Part shown: piece by piece, positions 49,160-58,950 of the stretch
Layout: each line of letters begins with the position of its first letter
Position numbering within the stretch: the first letter of the stretch is position 1
From: Treponema primitia ZAS-2
GTDB lineage: Bacteria > Spirochaetota > Spirochaetia > Treponematales > Breznakiellaceae
Direction of reading: 5' to 3'
DNA length: 64,000 nt
NCBI RefSeq assembly: GCF_000214375.1
Contig: NC_015578.1
Span: 2,418,001 to 2,482,000, forward strand
Notes under the pieces: model-generated
Databases searched by the model: none
What the model was told of the DNA's origin: nothing
The model's input: the letters and a program-made list of their open reading frames with translations, nothing else
Translations under genes and position numbers: made by a program

Positions 49160-49188
49160 TTGACACTTGGTTTGATTTGTTTTATACA
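49160..49188 (+). promoter_or_regulatory. Promoter of the oligopeptide transporter operon
   Basis: TTGACA (49160-49165), 17-bp spacer, TATACA (49183-49188): a near-consensus sigma-70 promoter 27 bp before the first ATG of the operon at 49215. Confidence 0.8.
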
Positions 49189-49214
49189 AAAAGAAATTCC
49201 GATTAAAGGTGCTT

Positions 49215-50195
49215 ATGCCGGAACAACTGCTTTGTATAAAAAATTTTTCTCTTACGGTCAGCAAAAATAACCTGCGCCTGATAGATCGGGTGGATCTTTC
49301 TATTGATAGGGGAGAAATAGTAGGGGTTGTAGGCGAATCGGGCTGCGGTAAAAGCATCACCGCCCTTTCTATAATGAACCTGCACCCTGCAAAAATGTTC
49401 CAAACCGGGGGAGAAATACTCTTTGAGGGGCAAAACCTGCGGGACCTGGATGAAGATCGGATGATCAAGGTTCGGGGGGACCGGATTGCCATGATTTTCC
49501 AGGAACCCATGACCTCCCTGAACCCTGTTTATACTATAGGCTGGCAGATTGCCGAAATGTTGACCCTCCACCGGCAAATGAGCAAACGGGAAGCCATGCG
49601 CGAAGCCTTGGAACGGCTCAATTTGGTGGCGATTTCATCCCCCGAGGATGTGCTGCTCCGGTATCCCCATCAGTTATCGGGGGGCATGCGCCAGAGGGTG
49701 ATGATCGCCATGGCCATGGCCAACAACCCAAAGCTCCTCATCGCCGATGAGCCCACCACTGCCCTGGATGTGACCATCCAGGCCCAAATCTTAGACCTGA
49801 TGCTGGAACTCCGTGAAAAAACCCAGGCGGGAATTATGCTGATCACCCATAACCTGGGGATGGTGGCGGAAATGTGCGATCGGGTGACGGTCATGTATGC
49901 CGGCCAGGTGGTGGAGGAAGCGGAAGTAAAAGAGCTTTTCCAGAACCCCAAACATCCCTATACAATTGGCCTTATGGCTTCCCTTCCCCGGCTTGACGAT
50001 GAACGAACCAGGCTTGACGCCATTCCCGGAAGCGTACCCGCTCCCCAGAGCTTTGATAAAACCGCCTGTCGTTTCGCCCCCCGTTGCGGTTATGCCCGGG
50101 AAGAATGTAAGACTGTCAAACCTGTCATGATACGAATCAGCGAAACCCACCATGCTTGCTGTCATCTGATAAAAGGCCAAGGGGCCGTGGCATGA
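49215..50195 (+). CDS. oppD: Oligopeptide ABC transporter ATP-binding protein OppD/DppD-like
   Basis: 326 residues from ATG 49215, with AAAGG 6 bp upstream; a GTG at 49209 is in frame. Walker [16 protein letters not shown], signature [15 protein letters not shown], Walker [15 protein letters not shown] and the switch His (LITHNLG) are complete. The C-terminal oligopeptide-transporter extension has Cys in [16 protein letters not shown], typical of the OppD/OppF family, where it may bind an iron-sulfur cluster. Pairs with OppF to energise import through OppBC. Start of an eight-gene operon. Confidence 0.93.
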   Translation: MPEQLLCIKNFSLTVSKNNLRLIDRVDLSIDRGEIVGVVGESGCGKSITALSIMNLHPAKMFQTGGEILFEGQNLRDLDEDRMIKVRGDRIAMIFQEPMTSLNPVYTIGWQIAEMLTLHRQMSKREAMREALERLNLVAISSPEDVLLRYPHQLSGGMRQRVMIAMAMANNPKLLIADEPTTALDVTIQAQILDLMLELREKTQAGIMLITHNLGMVAEMCDRVTVMYAGQVVEEAEVKELFQNPKHPYTIGLMASLPRLDDERTRLDAIPGSVPAPQSFDKTACRFAPRCGYAREECKTVKPVMIRISETHHACCHLIKGQGAVA

Positions 50196-51154
50196 GCCCC
50201 TTATTGACGGTAAAAAACCTTACCAAGCATTTTCCCGTTTCTCACCGTTTGTTTTTTGCCGGTAAAAAACGCCTGCGAGCCCTGGACGGCATCAGTTTTG
50301 AGGTAGCCGAGGGGGAAACCCTGGGGATAGTTGGCGAAAGCGGTTCCGGAAAATCCACCGCCGCCAGGACCATCCTGCGGCTCATTGAGCCTACCGGGGG
50401 GGAAGTAATTTTCGACGGCCAGGATATCATGAAGCTCCAGGGGGAAACCCTGCGCAAATTCCGCAAGAACGCCCAGATGATCTTCCAGGATCCCTACGCC
50501 TCCCTGAATCCCCGGCTCACCATTGGCGAAATTATTGAAGAACCCATGAAATACCATGGCTTCGACGATCATACGGACAGGAAAGAAAAGGTCATGAGCC
50601 TCCTTAGGGAGGTGGGGCTTCACCCGGATTATCATGCCCGGTTCCCTTTCCAGTTTTCCGGGGGGCAACGGCAGCGAATTGGCATCGCCCGGGCGCTGTC
50701 CCTGCAACCCCGGCTGATCATTGCTGATGAGCCCGTATCGGCGCTGGACGTTTCTGTGCAGGCTCAAATTCTCAACCTCTTCATGGATCTTCAGTACGTG
50801 CATAAGTTTACCTATATTTTCATCGCCCACGATCTCAGTGTGGTTAAACATATCAGTAACCGTATCGCAGTCATGTACCTGGGGGAAATTGTGGAAATTG
50901 CGGAAAAACATGAACTGTTTAAAAACCCTCTGCATCCATACACCCAGGCGCTTATCAGCGCTATTCCTGAGCCAAACCCTTTAAAAAAACGAAGCCGGAT
51001 AATCCTTACCGGGGATATACCCAGCCCCATAGATGTACCTAAGGGCTGCCGGTTTTACAGCCGATGCCGATTCTGTACAGTCCTTTGCAGGGATGAACGT
51101 CCTAAACCCTTTGAAAAAAACGGGCATAAGACGCTTTGCCATTTGTATCACTAG
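50192..51154 (+). CDS. oppF: Oligopeptide ABC transporter ATP-binding protein OppF/DppF-like
   Basis: 320 residues from ATG 50192, overlapping the oppD stop (ATGA). Walker A GESGSGKSTAARTIL, LKFRKNAQMIFQDPYASLNP-type Q-loop, signature FSGGQRQRIGIARAL, Walker B LIIADEPVSALDVS and IAHDLSVV are present. The C-terminal Cys cluster (CRFYSRCRFCTVLC) matches the family. Second ATPase of the transporter. Confidence 0.93.
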   Translation: MSPLLTVKNLTKHFPVSHRLFFAGKKRLRALDGISFEVAEGETLGIVGESGSGKSTAARTILRLIEPTGGEVIFDGQDIMKLQGETLRKFRKNAQMIFQDPYASLNPRLTIGEIIEEPMKYHGFDDHTDRKEKVMSLLREVGLHPDYHARFPFQFSGGQRQRIGIARALSLQPRLIIADEPVSALDVSVQAQILNLFMDLQYVHKFTYIFIAHDLSVVKHISNRIAVMYLGEIVEIAEKHELFKNPLHPYTQALISAIPEPNPLKKRSRIILTGDIPSPIDVPKGCRFYSRCRFCTVLCRDERPKPFEKNGHKTLCHLYH

Positions 51155-51176
51155 GACCATAAAAAGGGGTGTAAAC

Positions 51177-52133
51177 TTGGGTAAATATTTATTGGGCCGC
51201 CTTGTCCGGGGTGTTATAACGTTTTTTATCGCCGCCACGATTACTTTTTTGATCCTGCGCCTTATGCCCAGCGACCCGGCCACGATTATGATGGATCCCC
51301 GGATGAGCCAGTTGGACAGGGATCTGATGCTCCACAATTTTGGCCTGGACAGGCCGGTTCCGGTTCAGTACGCATATTATCTCAAGAATATGCTCCATGG
51401 TGACCTGGGCCTCTCTTTCTCCACCAGGGCGCCCGTAGGAAAGATGCTCATGGAACGTATACCCTGGACCCTGCTCCTTATGGTCTGCGTTATTATTAAC
51501 TGTTTTATCTGGGGCATACCCATTGGGGTTGTTGCGGCAAAGCGGCGCAATACCTGGCTGGATCGATTCATAAATGTGTTCACCGTCATTGGAACTTCCA
51601 TATTCGTACCATCCCTGGGAGTATCCCTGCTCTATCTTTTTGGCCTCAAGTTTCCAATCCTGCCAATAGGCGGTACCCATACGCCGGGGGTTACCGGGGT
51701 CGCCTATGTGATAGACGTTGTCCGGCACATGATCCTCCCGATTTTTACATTGACTTTTGTGAACCTGGCTAATTATGTGTGGTATATGCGGGCTTCAATG
51801 ATAGAAATACTGAATGAGGATTATATGCGCACAGCCAGAAGCAAAGGAATGACGGAAAACCGCGCTGTGTGGCGCCACGGCGTCAGGAACGCTTTGATCC
51901 CCACAGTAACCATGACCGGGCTTCTCATGGGCGCAATGGTGGGCGGTTCCATTCTGACCGAGACCGTTTACTCCTACCCCGGGGTTGGCAGGCTGATTTA
52001 TGAAGCCGTTCAACGGCTTGATTTTCCTGTACTCCAGGGGGCGTTCCTGATGCTCTCATTTGTAGTTATCCTCCTGGGAGTAGTGGTAGATATACTATAC
52101 ATTACGCTGGATCCCAGGATAAACCTGAGTTAA
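51177..52133 (+). CDS. oppB: Oligopeptide ABC transporter permease OppB/DppB-like
   Basis: 318 residues from TTG 51177, where AAAAGGGG gives a Shine-Dalgarno; the longer open frame reaches back into oppF and is out of phase with it. Six membrane helices are expected, and the pattern LGRLVRGVITFFIAATITFL at the start and YMRTARSKGMTENRAVWRHG (the EAA loop contacting the ATPases) is typical of the BPD_transp_1 family. Confidence 0.92.
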   Translation: MGKYLLGRLVRGVITFFIAATITFLILRLMPSDPATIMMDPRMSQLDRDLMLHNFGLDRPVPVQYAYYLKNMLHGDLGLSFSTRAPVGKMLMERIPWTLLLMVCVIINCFIWGIPIGVVAAKRRNTWLDRFINVFTVIGTSIFVPSLGVSLLYLFGLKFPILPIGGTHTPGVTGVAYVIDVVRHMILPIFTLTFVNLANYVWYMRASMIEILNEDYMRTARSKGMTENRAVWRHGVRNALIPTVTMTGLLMGAMVGGSILTETVYSYPGVGRLIYEAVQRLDFPVLQGAFLMLSFVVILLGVVVDILYITLDPRINLS

Positions 52134-52144
52134 GGGAGAAAACG

Positions 52145-53083
52145 GTGCCCAATAGTGAATTCGAGCTTCAAAAACCACTGCCCTCTCAAAGGGCCACAGG
52201 AGACGCTCCGGATTTTTCGGAGGACAGCTATGAGAAACTTCCCAAGCCTAAGAGCATATTTTATACCTTTTTTCGCCACAAGCTGGGGGTCGCAGGTTTT
52301 ATCGGGGTACTCGTCATCCTGCTGGTCGCCCTGCTGGCGCCTGCGATAACTCCCCTGCCCCAGGGCTACGGCGCCTATGAGGATGTGGTAAAATCGCCGG
52401 GGGGTAAATACGCCTTTGGAACCGATGCCATGGGCCTGGATGTTTTTAGCGAGGTTATCTGGGGCGCCAGAACTTCCATTCGGGTTGGGATAATGGTGGC
52501 GCTGTACTCGTCCCTTATTGGGGTTCCCCTGGGTCTCCTGGCGGGTTATTTCGGCGGAAAGCTGGACGGCCTTATTATGGCCGTAACGGATCTGTTTTTA
52601 ACCCTCCCTATGCTGCCCTTGATGATTATCATGGCTGCTATCATGGGGGCCAGTATTTCTAACGTGGCCTTTGTCATAGGCATACTGTCCTGGCCCCGCA
52701 TCGCCAAGGTAACCCGGGCATCAGCCCTGGAGGTAATGGGGATGCAGTACATTGAGGCGGCGAAATGCCTGGGTATCCCTACCAGGGTCATCATCACCAA
52801 ACATGTGATGCTTTACGCAGGCTCTTTTATCCTGGTGGAAATGACCATGCTTATGGCCACTGCGATCCTGACCGAGTCGGGGATCAGTTTTCTGGGCTTG
52901 GGGGATCCCCTGGCATGGAGCTGGGGCAAGATCCTGCAGAACGCCCAGCTTAACGGCATATTCGTCAAAGCCTGGTGGTGTTCGCTTTTTCCGAGCATCG
53001 CAATTATCTTTTTTGTGCTGTCCTTCAGTTTTTTAGGAATAGGATTCAGGGAAGCGTTAAACCCCAAACTCAGGGAAATGTAA
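52145..53083 (+). CDS. oppC: Oligopeptide ABC transporter permease OppC/DppC-like
   Basis: 312 residues from GTG 52145, 11 bp after oppB, with GGGAG upstream. The N-terminal 60 residues are cytoplasmic, then FRHKLGVAGFIGVLVILLVA starts the first helix, the usual OppC layout. GTDAMGLDVFSEVIWGARTS and the EAA-loop YIEAAKCLGIPTRVIITKH are family signatures. It forms the channel with OppB. Confidence 0.92.
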   Translation: MPNSEFELQKPLPSQRATGDAPDFSEDSYEKLPKPKSIFYTFFRHKLGVAGFIGVLVILLVALLAPAITPLPQGYGAYEDVVKSPGGKYAFGTDAMGLDVFSEVIWGARTSIRVGIMVALYSSLIGVPLGLLAGYFGGKLDGLIMAVTDLFLTLPMLPLMIIMAAIMGASISNVAFVIGILSWPRIAKVTRASALEVMGMQYIEAAKCLGIPTRVIITKHVMLYAGSFILVEMTMLMATAILTESGISFLGLGDPLAWSWGKILQNAQLNGIFVKAWWCSLFPSIAIIFFVLSFSFLGIGFREALNPKLREM

Positions 53084-53107
53084 GCAATAAATTCTGGAGG
53101 CTAAATT

Positions 53108-54241
53108 ATGGTTGAATGGGCCGAATTTCAGAATAGAAAAAAACTGCTGGGGAACTACATAAAGGAACAAGGGATTGATGTATTTTTTGTATTCAACCCT
53201 TATAACCTGTTTTACCTGACCCGTTTTTTTCATGTTTCCACTGAGCGCCCCCTGGTCTATGCCATGACCGCCGATGGAAAAGCGCACATACTCTCCCCCG
53301 CCCTGGAGGAAGGGGAAGCGCGAAAATTGCCTGTAGTGGATTCGGTAAAGGGTTATTTCGAATTCCCCGGAACCGGCGATATATTGGGAGATTTTTTTGC
53401 GTCCCTTGCCCGGGATGGGAATATCAAAGCCCGGGCGGACAGCCTTTCCCTGGGCCGGTACCAGGACTTACAGAAACGCTTTCAGGATGTGGGCCTCTCT
53501 GACGCGGTAGAAAAGATGCGGCTTATTAAATCCCCCTATGAGATTGGCCTTCTTAAAAAAGCTGCGGTTTACGCAAATTTTATTGTCACTGAAGGATTTA
53601 AAATTGCAAAACCCGGCATGACTGAAATGGAACTCCTCTCTATCATAGAACAGAAGACGATTAGTAAAATGGTCCAGGAGCTGGATGAGATAATCTACGT
53701 CCCCGGCGGCCCCGCAGGCGGCTTGGTTCCCAGTGGGGACCGCACTGCCCTGCCCCATGCCCTGCCCAGCGCGCGGATAATCAATCAGGGGGAAAACATG
53801 ATCCTGAGCTGCGGCGCTAATGTTGAGGGGTATCGGATTGAATGCGAACGCACCTTCTTCCTGGGACAGCCTTCGGCGCGACACCGGGAAGCGTTCCTAC
53901 TCATGGCCCAGGCGCAGAAGATGGCTGTAAGCCTGATGAAACCCGGCGCCGGATGCCGGGATATTGACAATACAGTTCTGGACTTTATCCGCGACAAAGG
54001 ATATAGTGATGCGCTGAAACACCGGGTAGGACACGGCAAGGGGCTCGAGGAACATGAGGCGCCCTGGATAGAAAGCGGGGACCCTACGGCGCTGGCGCCG
54101 GGTATGGTAGTTTCCGCCGAGCCGGGACTCTATATTGACGGCTTCGCCGGCTTCCGTCACTCCGATACGGTGTTGATCACCGAAACGGGCAATGAATTAC
54201 TATCCAGCGTCACTAGGGAATTGGAAGAACTTATCTACTGA
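53108..54241 (+). CDS. M24-family (Xaa-Pro peptidase/creatinase-like) protein with altered metal site
   Basis: 377 residues with GGAGG upstream of ATG. The creatinase-like N-domain (about 1-135) precedes a pita-bread domain. Conserved positions are RVGHGKGLEEHEAPWIESGD, LAPGMVVSAEPGLYIDGFAG and FRHSDTVLITETG. The two Asp metal ligands are replaced: the DxG position reads LSCGANVEGY, and the DITRT position reads IECERTF. That fits a creatinase-like, metal-independent or inactive member rather than a classic Xaa-Pro peptidase. In the operon it would act on imported peptides or a related amide. Confidence 0.8.
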   Translation: MVEWAEFQNRKKLLGNYIKEQGIDVFFVFNPYNLFYLTRFFHVSTERPLVYAMTADGKAHILSPALEEGEARKLPVVDSVKGYFEFPGTGDILGDFFASLARDGNIKARADSLSLGRYQDLQKRFQDVGLSDAVEKMRLIKSPYEIGLLKKAAVYANFIVTEGFKIAKPGMTEMELLSIIEQKTISKMVQELDEIIYVPGGPAGGLVPSGDRTALPHALPSARIINQGENMILSCGANVEGYRIECERTFFLGQPSARHREAFLLMAQAQKMAVSLMKPGAGCRDIDNTVLDFIRDKGYSDALKHRVGHGKGLEEHEAPWIESGDPTALAPGMVVSAEPGLYIDGFAGFRHSDTVLITETGNELLSSVTRELEELIY

Positions 54242-54279
54242 GCTGCAGAACCGGAGAGTGAATTTTAAAGGGGGCATAT

Positions 54280-55893
54280 ATGTACGATGTGATATTAAAA
54301 AACGGTTTTGTAATAAACGGTTCCGGTAACCCCGGCATTTTTACTGATGTGGCGGTACAGGACGGAAAGATCGCCATTGTAGGAAAACTGCCCCAGGGCG
54401 CGGAGGCCCGGGAGACCCTGGATGTCCGGGGGCTTACGGTGTGTCCGGGTCTTGTGGATCCCCATTTGCACGAGGAACTGCCTCTCCTGGACGGGACCTC
54501 CATGGAAACCTACATCCGCGAGGGTATCGCCACTGTGGTAAACGGGAACTGCGGCCATTCGATAACTCCGGGCAAACACGACAGCATCCTTCGCTATATG
54601 TACGAAAATGGCCTTCAAAACGAGACAGGCTATAAAAAACTGATCCATGCCCTCACCCCATGGAGCGATTTTTCAGGCTACTGCAAGGCCCTGAACGCAA
54701 AAAAACCTCCCCTTAACTCCTCTCTGCTTTTGGGGTATGGAACTATTCGCTGGACCGTCATGGGAGGTTCCAAGGACCGGCGCCCCACCGCCGAGGAGGA
54801 ACGCCAAATTTTCGAAGTCATTGAGGAAGGGATGAAACAGGGCGCCGCGGGAATATCCACCGGGCTCGCGTATATTCCCTGCCGCTACGCTGATTACGAA
54901 GAACTCCGAAAGGTATGTGAGATTGTCGCCAAATACGACGGAGTGTACGCCTCCCACATCCGTTACGAAATCGGCCATCTCAACGCCGTCAGGGAATGTA
55001 TTGACCTGGGCCGGGATACAGGGGTGCGGGTACAAATATCCCACCTGACTCCCACCAGCCTGGAAAGCTACCGGGCCATAGCCGAAGCCCGCAAAGAAGG
55101 CATAGAAATCGCCGTGGATACCATCCCAAAATCCAGCGGCCATTGTATGAAAAAAGATCGCTTCATCCGTTTTGTCTGCGCCACGGTCTCGGAAATGTTC
55201 AACATGACCGACGATGAATTCCGGAAGGCTGCGCAAACCCCGGAAGGAAGAAAACTTACCCTGTCCAGCGTACTCTTTAACGATCCTAATATCCGTTTAA
55301 TCCGAACCTCCGTTCCGGAATACGAAAATCAAAGCATTGATGATCTGGCTAAAAAGGAAGGTCGGGATCCTGCGGAAATGCTCCTGGACATTATCTGTAA
55401 TGATACGATCGACTGTCTTATCTGGACCGGCGGGCTTAACCGCAATGATTTTTCCGGCAAGCCCTACGATCCTGAAGTATGGGGGAATCCGGTAATTATG
55501 GCCGGCAGCGATCGTATCTTCGGAGACGCCGATGATCCCTATTCCTGGTACGAGCTTTTCAGGCCCGGCTCCATGCCTAATTTTATCAACAATATGACCG
55601 GCTGCGGAGTTTCCCTGGAGGAAGTAATCCGCCACGTAACATCCCTGCCGGCCCAGCAGTTCCGATTATCAGGCAGAGGGCTGCTCCTGCCGGGTTATGC
55701 CGCGGATATCTTCGTGATGAACAGAGAGGAATACCGTTTCCCGGACAACCAGGAAGTGGACTACAACAATCCCCTGGCCATGGCCAAGGGCGTATACCAT
55801 GTGTTGATCAACGGAACGTTCGCCTTAAAAAACAAAAAATACTTGTCCTCTGGTTCCGGGATGACCCTCGGCCCCAATGGCAGGATTTTATAA
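54280..55893 (+). CDS. N-acyl-D-amino-acid deacylase family amidohydrolase
   Basis: 537 residues. It has the amidohydrolase start VILKNGFVINGSGNPGIFTD, the first metal motif in the form LVDPHLHEELP (D-aminoacylases usually have DxHxHxD), the bridging-ligand segment VVNGNCGHSITPG (the Cys of D-aminoacylase), and a VYASHIRYE block (His ligand). A long insertion is typical of the D-aminoacylase group. It hydrolyses N-acyl-D-amino acids or D-configured dipeptides; exact substrate not known. Placed between the M24 and dipeptidase genes in the opp operon. Confidence 0.85.
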   Translation: MYDVILKNGFVINGSGNPGIFTDVAVQDGKIAIVGKLPQGAEARETLDVRGLTVCPGLVDPHLHEELPLLDGTSMETYIREGIATVVNGNCGHSITPGKHDSILRYMYENGLQNETGYKKLIHALTPWSDFSGYCKALNAKKPPLNSSLLLGYGTIRWTVMGGSKDRRPTAEEERQIFEVIEEGMKQGAAGISTGLAYIPCRYADYEELRKVCEIVAKYDGVYASHIRYEIGHLNAVRECIDLGRDTGVRVQISHLTPTSLESYRAIAEARKEGIEIAVDTIPKSSGHCMKKDRFIRFVCATVSEMFNMTDDEFRKAAQTPEGRKLTLSSVLFNDPNIRLIRTSVPEYENQSIDDLAKKEGRDPAEMLLDIICNDTIDCLIWTGGLNRNDFSGKPYDPEVWGNPVIMAGSDRIFGDADDPYSWYELFRPGSMPNFINNMTGCGVSLEEVIRHVTSLPAQQFRLSGRGLLLPGYAADIFVMNREEYRFPDNQEVDYNNPLAMAKGVYHVLINGTFALKNKKYLSSGSGMTLGPNGRIL

Positions 55894-55923
55894 ATTTAGC
55901 CCAAAATCTAAGGAGGAAAAGTA

Positions 55924-57138
55924 ATGGGACTAAACAAAAAATACGATGGGTATAAAGCCTGGGGATATCTGACCCCCGGGGATGACTACCAGGACTTCGG
56001 GATGATCGACACCAATGGTCTCTGGCCGGGAATGAAACCTTTTTATTTCCCACTGACCGCAGATCAAGAGAAACGGGTAGAAAAAATAGCGGCGGATAAT
56101 ATTATTATCTCCCTCCATGATCACCCCTGCCTCTTCCCAAAGGACATGAACCAGGTCTTCGCCTATAACCGGGAAGGCCGGGAAGCTTGCGCTTATGAAG
56201 CGCTTTCCCAGTCATATCTGGACGCGGTTTTCGATAACATGATGGACGGGACCTGTACCATCACATCCAAGGGCGGCTGGAAATGGTCGGACATCATTGC
56301 CGATATCGGGATCCGCCTTTGCGATCTTGCCCACCAGAAATTCCTTATCAAGGCCGAAAAAGTTGAGGATATTGAACGGGCTCACCGGGAGGGCAAACTC
56401 GCCTGGGTTGGCGCCATCGAAGGAGCGGCCCCCATTGAGAACGAACTGGATCGCATCGACATACTCTATGGCCTTGGAATCCGCCTCTTGGGGGTAACCT
56501 ATTCGGAAGGAAACCAATTGGGCAGCGGAATCAAGGAAAAGAATGACGGTGGACTCACCATTTTTGGTGAAAAAGCAGTTGAACGGATGAACAAAGTCGG
56601 TATGGCCATTGACTGTTCCCATGTGGGCGTAAAAACCACCCTGGACACTATCCGGGTCAGCAAGAAACCTATTTTTATCACCCACTGCGGCGCCCGGGCG
56701 CTCTGGGATATTAACCGCCTGGCTCCGGATGATGTTATCAAAGCCTGCGCCGACAAGGGAGGCGTCATCGGCATTGAAGCGGCCCCTCACACCACCATTA
56801 CCAAGAATAATAACGCGGAACATTGTGTGGAATCGGTAATGGAACATTTTGAATATGTGAAAAACCTGGTGGGCATTGATCATGTGACCTTTGGACCGGA
56901 CACCCTTTATGGAGACCACGTGGGACTCCATGACGCCTTTGCCCAGCATCTTTCGATTAAACAGACATCCAGCGGGGTCCAGCATCCAAAAATGCCCTAT
57001 GTCCGGGGATTTGAGAATCCCACCGAGGCCTCCAAGAATATCGTCCGCTATCTGGTGATGAAAAATTATTCCGATACGGACATTGCAAAAGCGGTCGGAG
57101 GAAATGTCCTCCGGGTATTAAAGGAAGTATGGGCGTAA
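55924..57138 (+). CDS. Membrane dipeptidase family (M19) zinc dipeptidase
   Basis: 404 residues, AGGAGG 8 bp before ATG. Metal motif IISLHDHPCLF (HxD form), GAIEGAAPIENELDRI (bridging Glu), IDCSHVG (His), FITHCGARALWDINRLAPDD (His) and the FGPDTLYGDH block identify the family. M19 enzymes hydrolyse dipeptides, including those with a C-terminal D-residue. There is no signal peptide, so it acts in the cytoplasm on imported material. Length is at the upper end of the family. Confidence 0.88.
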   Translation: MGLNKKYDGYKAWGYLTPGDDYQDFGMIDTNGLWPGMKPFYFPLTADQEKRVEKIAADNIIISLHDHPCLFPKDMNQVFAYNREGREACAYEALSQSYLDAVFDNMMDGTCTITSKGGWKWSDIIADIGIRLCDLAHQKFLIKAEKVEDIERAHREGKLAWVGAIEGAAPIENELDRIDILYGLGIRLLGVTYSEGNQLGSGIKEKNDGGLTIFGEKAVERMNKVGMAIDCSHVGVKTTLDTIRVSKKPIFITHCGARALWDINRLAPDDVIKACADKGGVIGIEAAPHTTITKNNNAEHCVESVMEHFEYVKNLVGIDHVTFGPDTLYGDHVGLHDAFAQHLSIKQTSSGVQHPKMPYVRGFENPTEASKNIVRYLVMKNYSDTDIAKAVGGNVLRVLKEVWA

Positions 57139-57191
57139 ACTTCGGTTACCCCCGCATTTCAACGAAAAAGTTATAATGAGGAGAACTTTAT

Positions 57192-58832
57192 ATGAGTACG
57201 AACAAGAAATTCACCCTGGGAATTCTACTGGGCATGGCCCTGATTCTCACCCTCGGTTCCTGCGGCGGAAGCGGAAAGGCTTCCGGCTCCTCAGGAAAAG
57301 TGCGGCTATCCGTGGGCATCACCGCGGATCCTGACACCTTAAATCCCATCGTTTCCCGCGATCGGGCAGGCAACTGGCTTGGCTGTATCCAGTACCCAAC
57401 TCTTTTAAAGAGGGGTACTGACGCTTCCATGCAGCCCTATGGCGCCGACAGTTTTTCTATCAGCCCCGATGGGCTTGAGGTGACTTTTAACCTCAGAAAG
57501 GATCTTAAATGGTCCGATGGAACCCCCTTTACCTCAGCCGATGTGGCGTACACAAAGTACCTAGTCGGGGATCTCAGGCTCGCCAATTTTGCCAGCAGTT
57601 TTGATATAGTAACAGAAACGCTGACGCCGGATGATCATACCATCATCTTTAAGCTGAGTACCCCTTCCTACGTGTTTGTGGGAAGCATCGGCCCCTGGAT
57701 GAAGATAATCCCCAAGCATGTGTGGGAAAAAATCAGCGATCCCGGAACCTATCTGAACGATACGAATGTAGTCGCCATGGGCCCGTTCCTTATGACAGAG
57801 GCCAAACGGGGCGAATACTATATCTACAAGGCGGTGGATAGCTGGTTCCAGGCGCCCGGCGCCGGAAAACCTGCGGTGGATGAACTTGTCTTCCGGGTTT
57901 ATCCGGATATCAACGCCATGGTTATTGCCGTGCAAAGTGGCGAAATTGATTTTACCGCCAAAGAAATTCCCTTTGACTCCGCTGAGGCGCTCAAATCCCA
58001 GGGCTTTATTATCGAAAGCAACGAAAGCCTGGGGTATACCCACACCTCCTTTAACGCCTCCAGCGAATTCCTGAGGGATGTCAATCTGCGGAGGGCCCTG
58101 GCAGCGGCTATCGACAAAAAAACTATCATACAGTTTGCCATTAAAAATGAAGGAGAAGTAATGGACAGCATCATTTCTCCGGTTTTTGGAGATCTGCCCA
58201 GCAAATCCCCGGCGGCGAAATATCCCACCTATAATCCCAATACGGCAAAACAGATACTCGCCGACGCAGGCTATCGGGATACTGACGGCGACGGTATCCT
58301 GAATGCCCCCAGAGGCGGCAAGAATGTCTCTTTCAGTATGATGTACGACGGTAACGATATTGTGGTAAAGAACAGTTCCGATATTGTCTATCAGAATTAC
58401 AAAGATATCGGCATAGATCTCAAACTTCTCCCAATGGAAAAAACCACCTATACTGAAAAGCTCAAGGTCAAGGATTTTGATTCCTGGCTTGGAAACTGGG
58501 GTATCATGGAAGTCCTGAACGGCGATATGAATGTGGTGTATGAATCAAACTCGGCAATGTATTACTATGGCATTCCATTTGCTGATATCGATGCATCCCT
58601 TTTGACTATAAAAGAAGCGGGAACCTATGATCAGATAGTGGTCGGCATCCATCAGTTTGAAGAAGCCATGGCAGCCGAATGTATCGCCATTCCTATCTTC
58701 GTGCAGCATTTTGCCTATCCCCACAACACAAAATATGTCGGATTTGAGGTTTACCCCTCGGATCTCGGCGGGATCATCGACCCCCAGGGCATGGCAAACG
58801 TACGACCGGCTAAATCAACAACCTCGCCCTAA
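57192..58832 (+). CDS. oppA: Peptide-binding lipoprotein of the ABC transporter (SBP family 5)
   Basis: 546 residues. Lipoprotein signal: ALILTLGSCGGSG (lipobox LGSC near residue 24). Family 5 signatures are ADPDTLNPIVSRDRAGNWLG, LKWSDGTPFTSADVAYT and VNLRRALAAAIDKKTII. It binds peptides or related compounds outside the membrane and delivers them to OppBC. It is the last gene of the operon, which is unusual since oppA is often first. The gene ends in a strong hairpin region. Confidence 0.92.
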   Translation: MSTNKKFTLGILLGMALILTLGSCGGSGKASGSSGKVRLSVGITADPDTLNPIVSRDRAGNWLGCIQYPTLLKRGTDASMQPYGADSFSISPDGLEVTFNLRKDLKWSDGTPFTSADVAYTKYLVGDLRLANFASSFDIVTETLTPDDHTIIFKLSTPSYVFVGSIGPWMKIIPKHVWEKISDPGTYLNDTNVVAMGPFLMTEAKRGEYYIYKAVDSWFQAPGAGKPAVDELVFRVYPDINAMVIAVQSGEIDFTAKEIPFDSAEALKSQGFIIESNESLGYTHTSFNASSEFLRDVNLRRALAAAIDKKTIIQFAIKNEGEVMDSIISPVFGDLPSKSPAAKYPTYNPNTAKQILADAGYRDTDGDGILNAPRGGKNVSFSMMYDGNDIVVKNSSDIVYQNYKDIGIDLKLLPMEKTTYTEKLKVKDFDSWLGNWGIMEVLNGDMNVVYESNSAMYYYGIPFADIDASLLTIKEAGTYDQIVVGIHQFEEAMAAECIAIPIFVQHFAYPHNTKYVGFEVYPSDLGGIIDPQGMANVRPAKSTTSP

Positions 58833-58843
58833 AGGGACGAGGT
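58821..58843 (+). repeat. Hairpin overlapping the oppA stop codon
   Basis: ACCTCG-CCC taaa GGG-A-CGAGGT: a stem of about 9 bp with a TAAA loop that includes the oppA stop codon. Its core CGCCCTAAAGGG recurs in the larger inverted repeat at 58872-58920. Confidence 0.55.
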
Positions 58844-58871
58844 ATGTTGTTCTGATAAGGTATTTGTATTC

Positions 58872-58920
58872 GGGGTTTAATACCCTTTAAAACGCCCTAA
58901 AGGGCGGGGTATTAAACCCC
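58872..58920. repeat. Large inverted repeat, 14-bp perfect arms with nested hairpin
   Basis: GGGGTTTAATACCC (58872-58885) pairs perfectly with GGGTATTAAACCCC (58907-58920). A second hairpin CGCCC/GGGCG (58893-58906) with a TAAA loop is nested inside. It may be a terminator, a transcript-stabilising structure or a dispersed REP-like element. Confidence 0.65.
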
Positions 58921-58950
58921 TCAACACGAATAAAAATAAACCTTTTTAAA

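Noticed and set aside
51033-51176. Upstream part of the oppB frame
   Set aside because: It lies in a second frame of oppF, and the Shine-Dalgarno AAGGGG points to TTG 51177.
53108-54241. Active Xaa-Pro aminopeptidase (PepQ/PepP)
   Set aside because: Two of the metal-binding Asp residues are replaced, so I call only the family.
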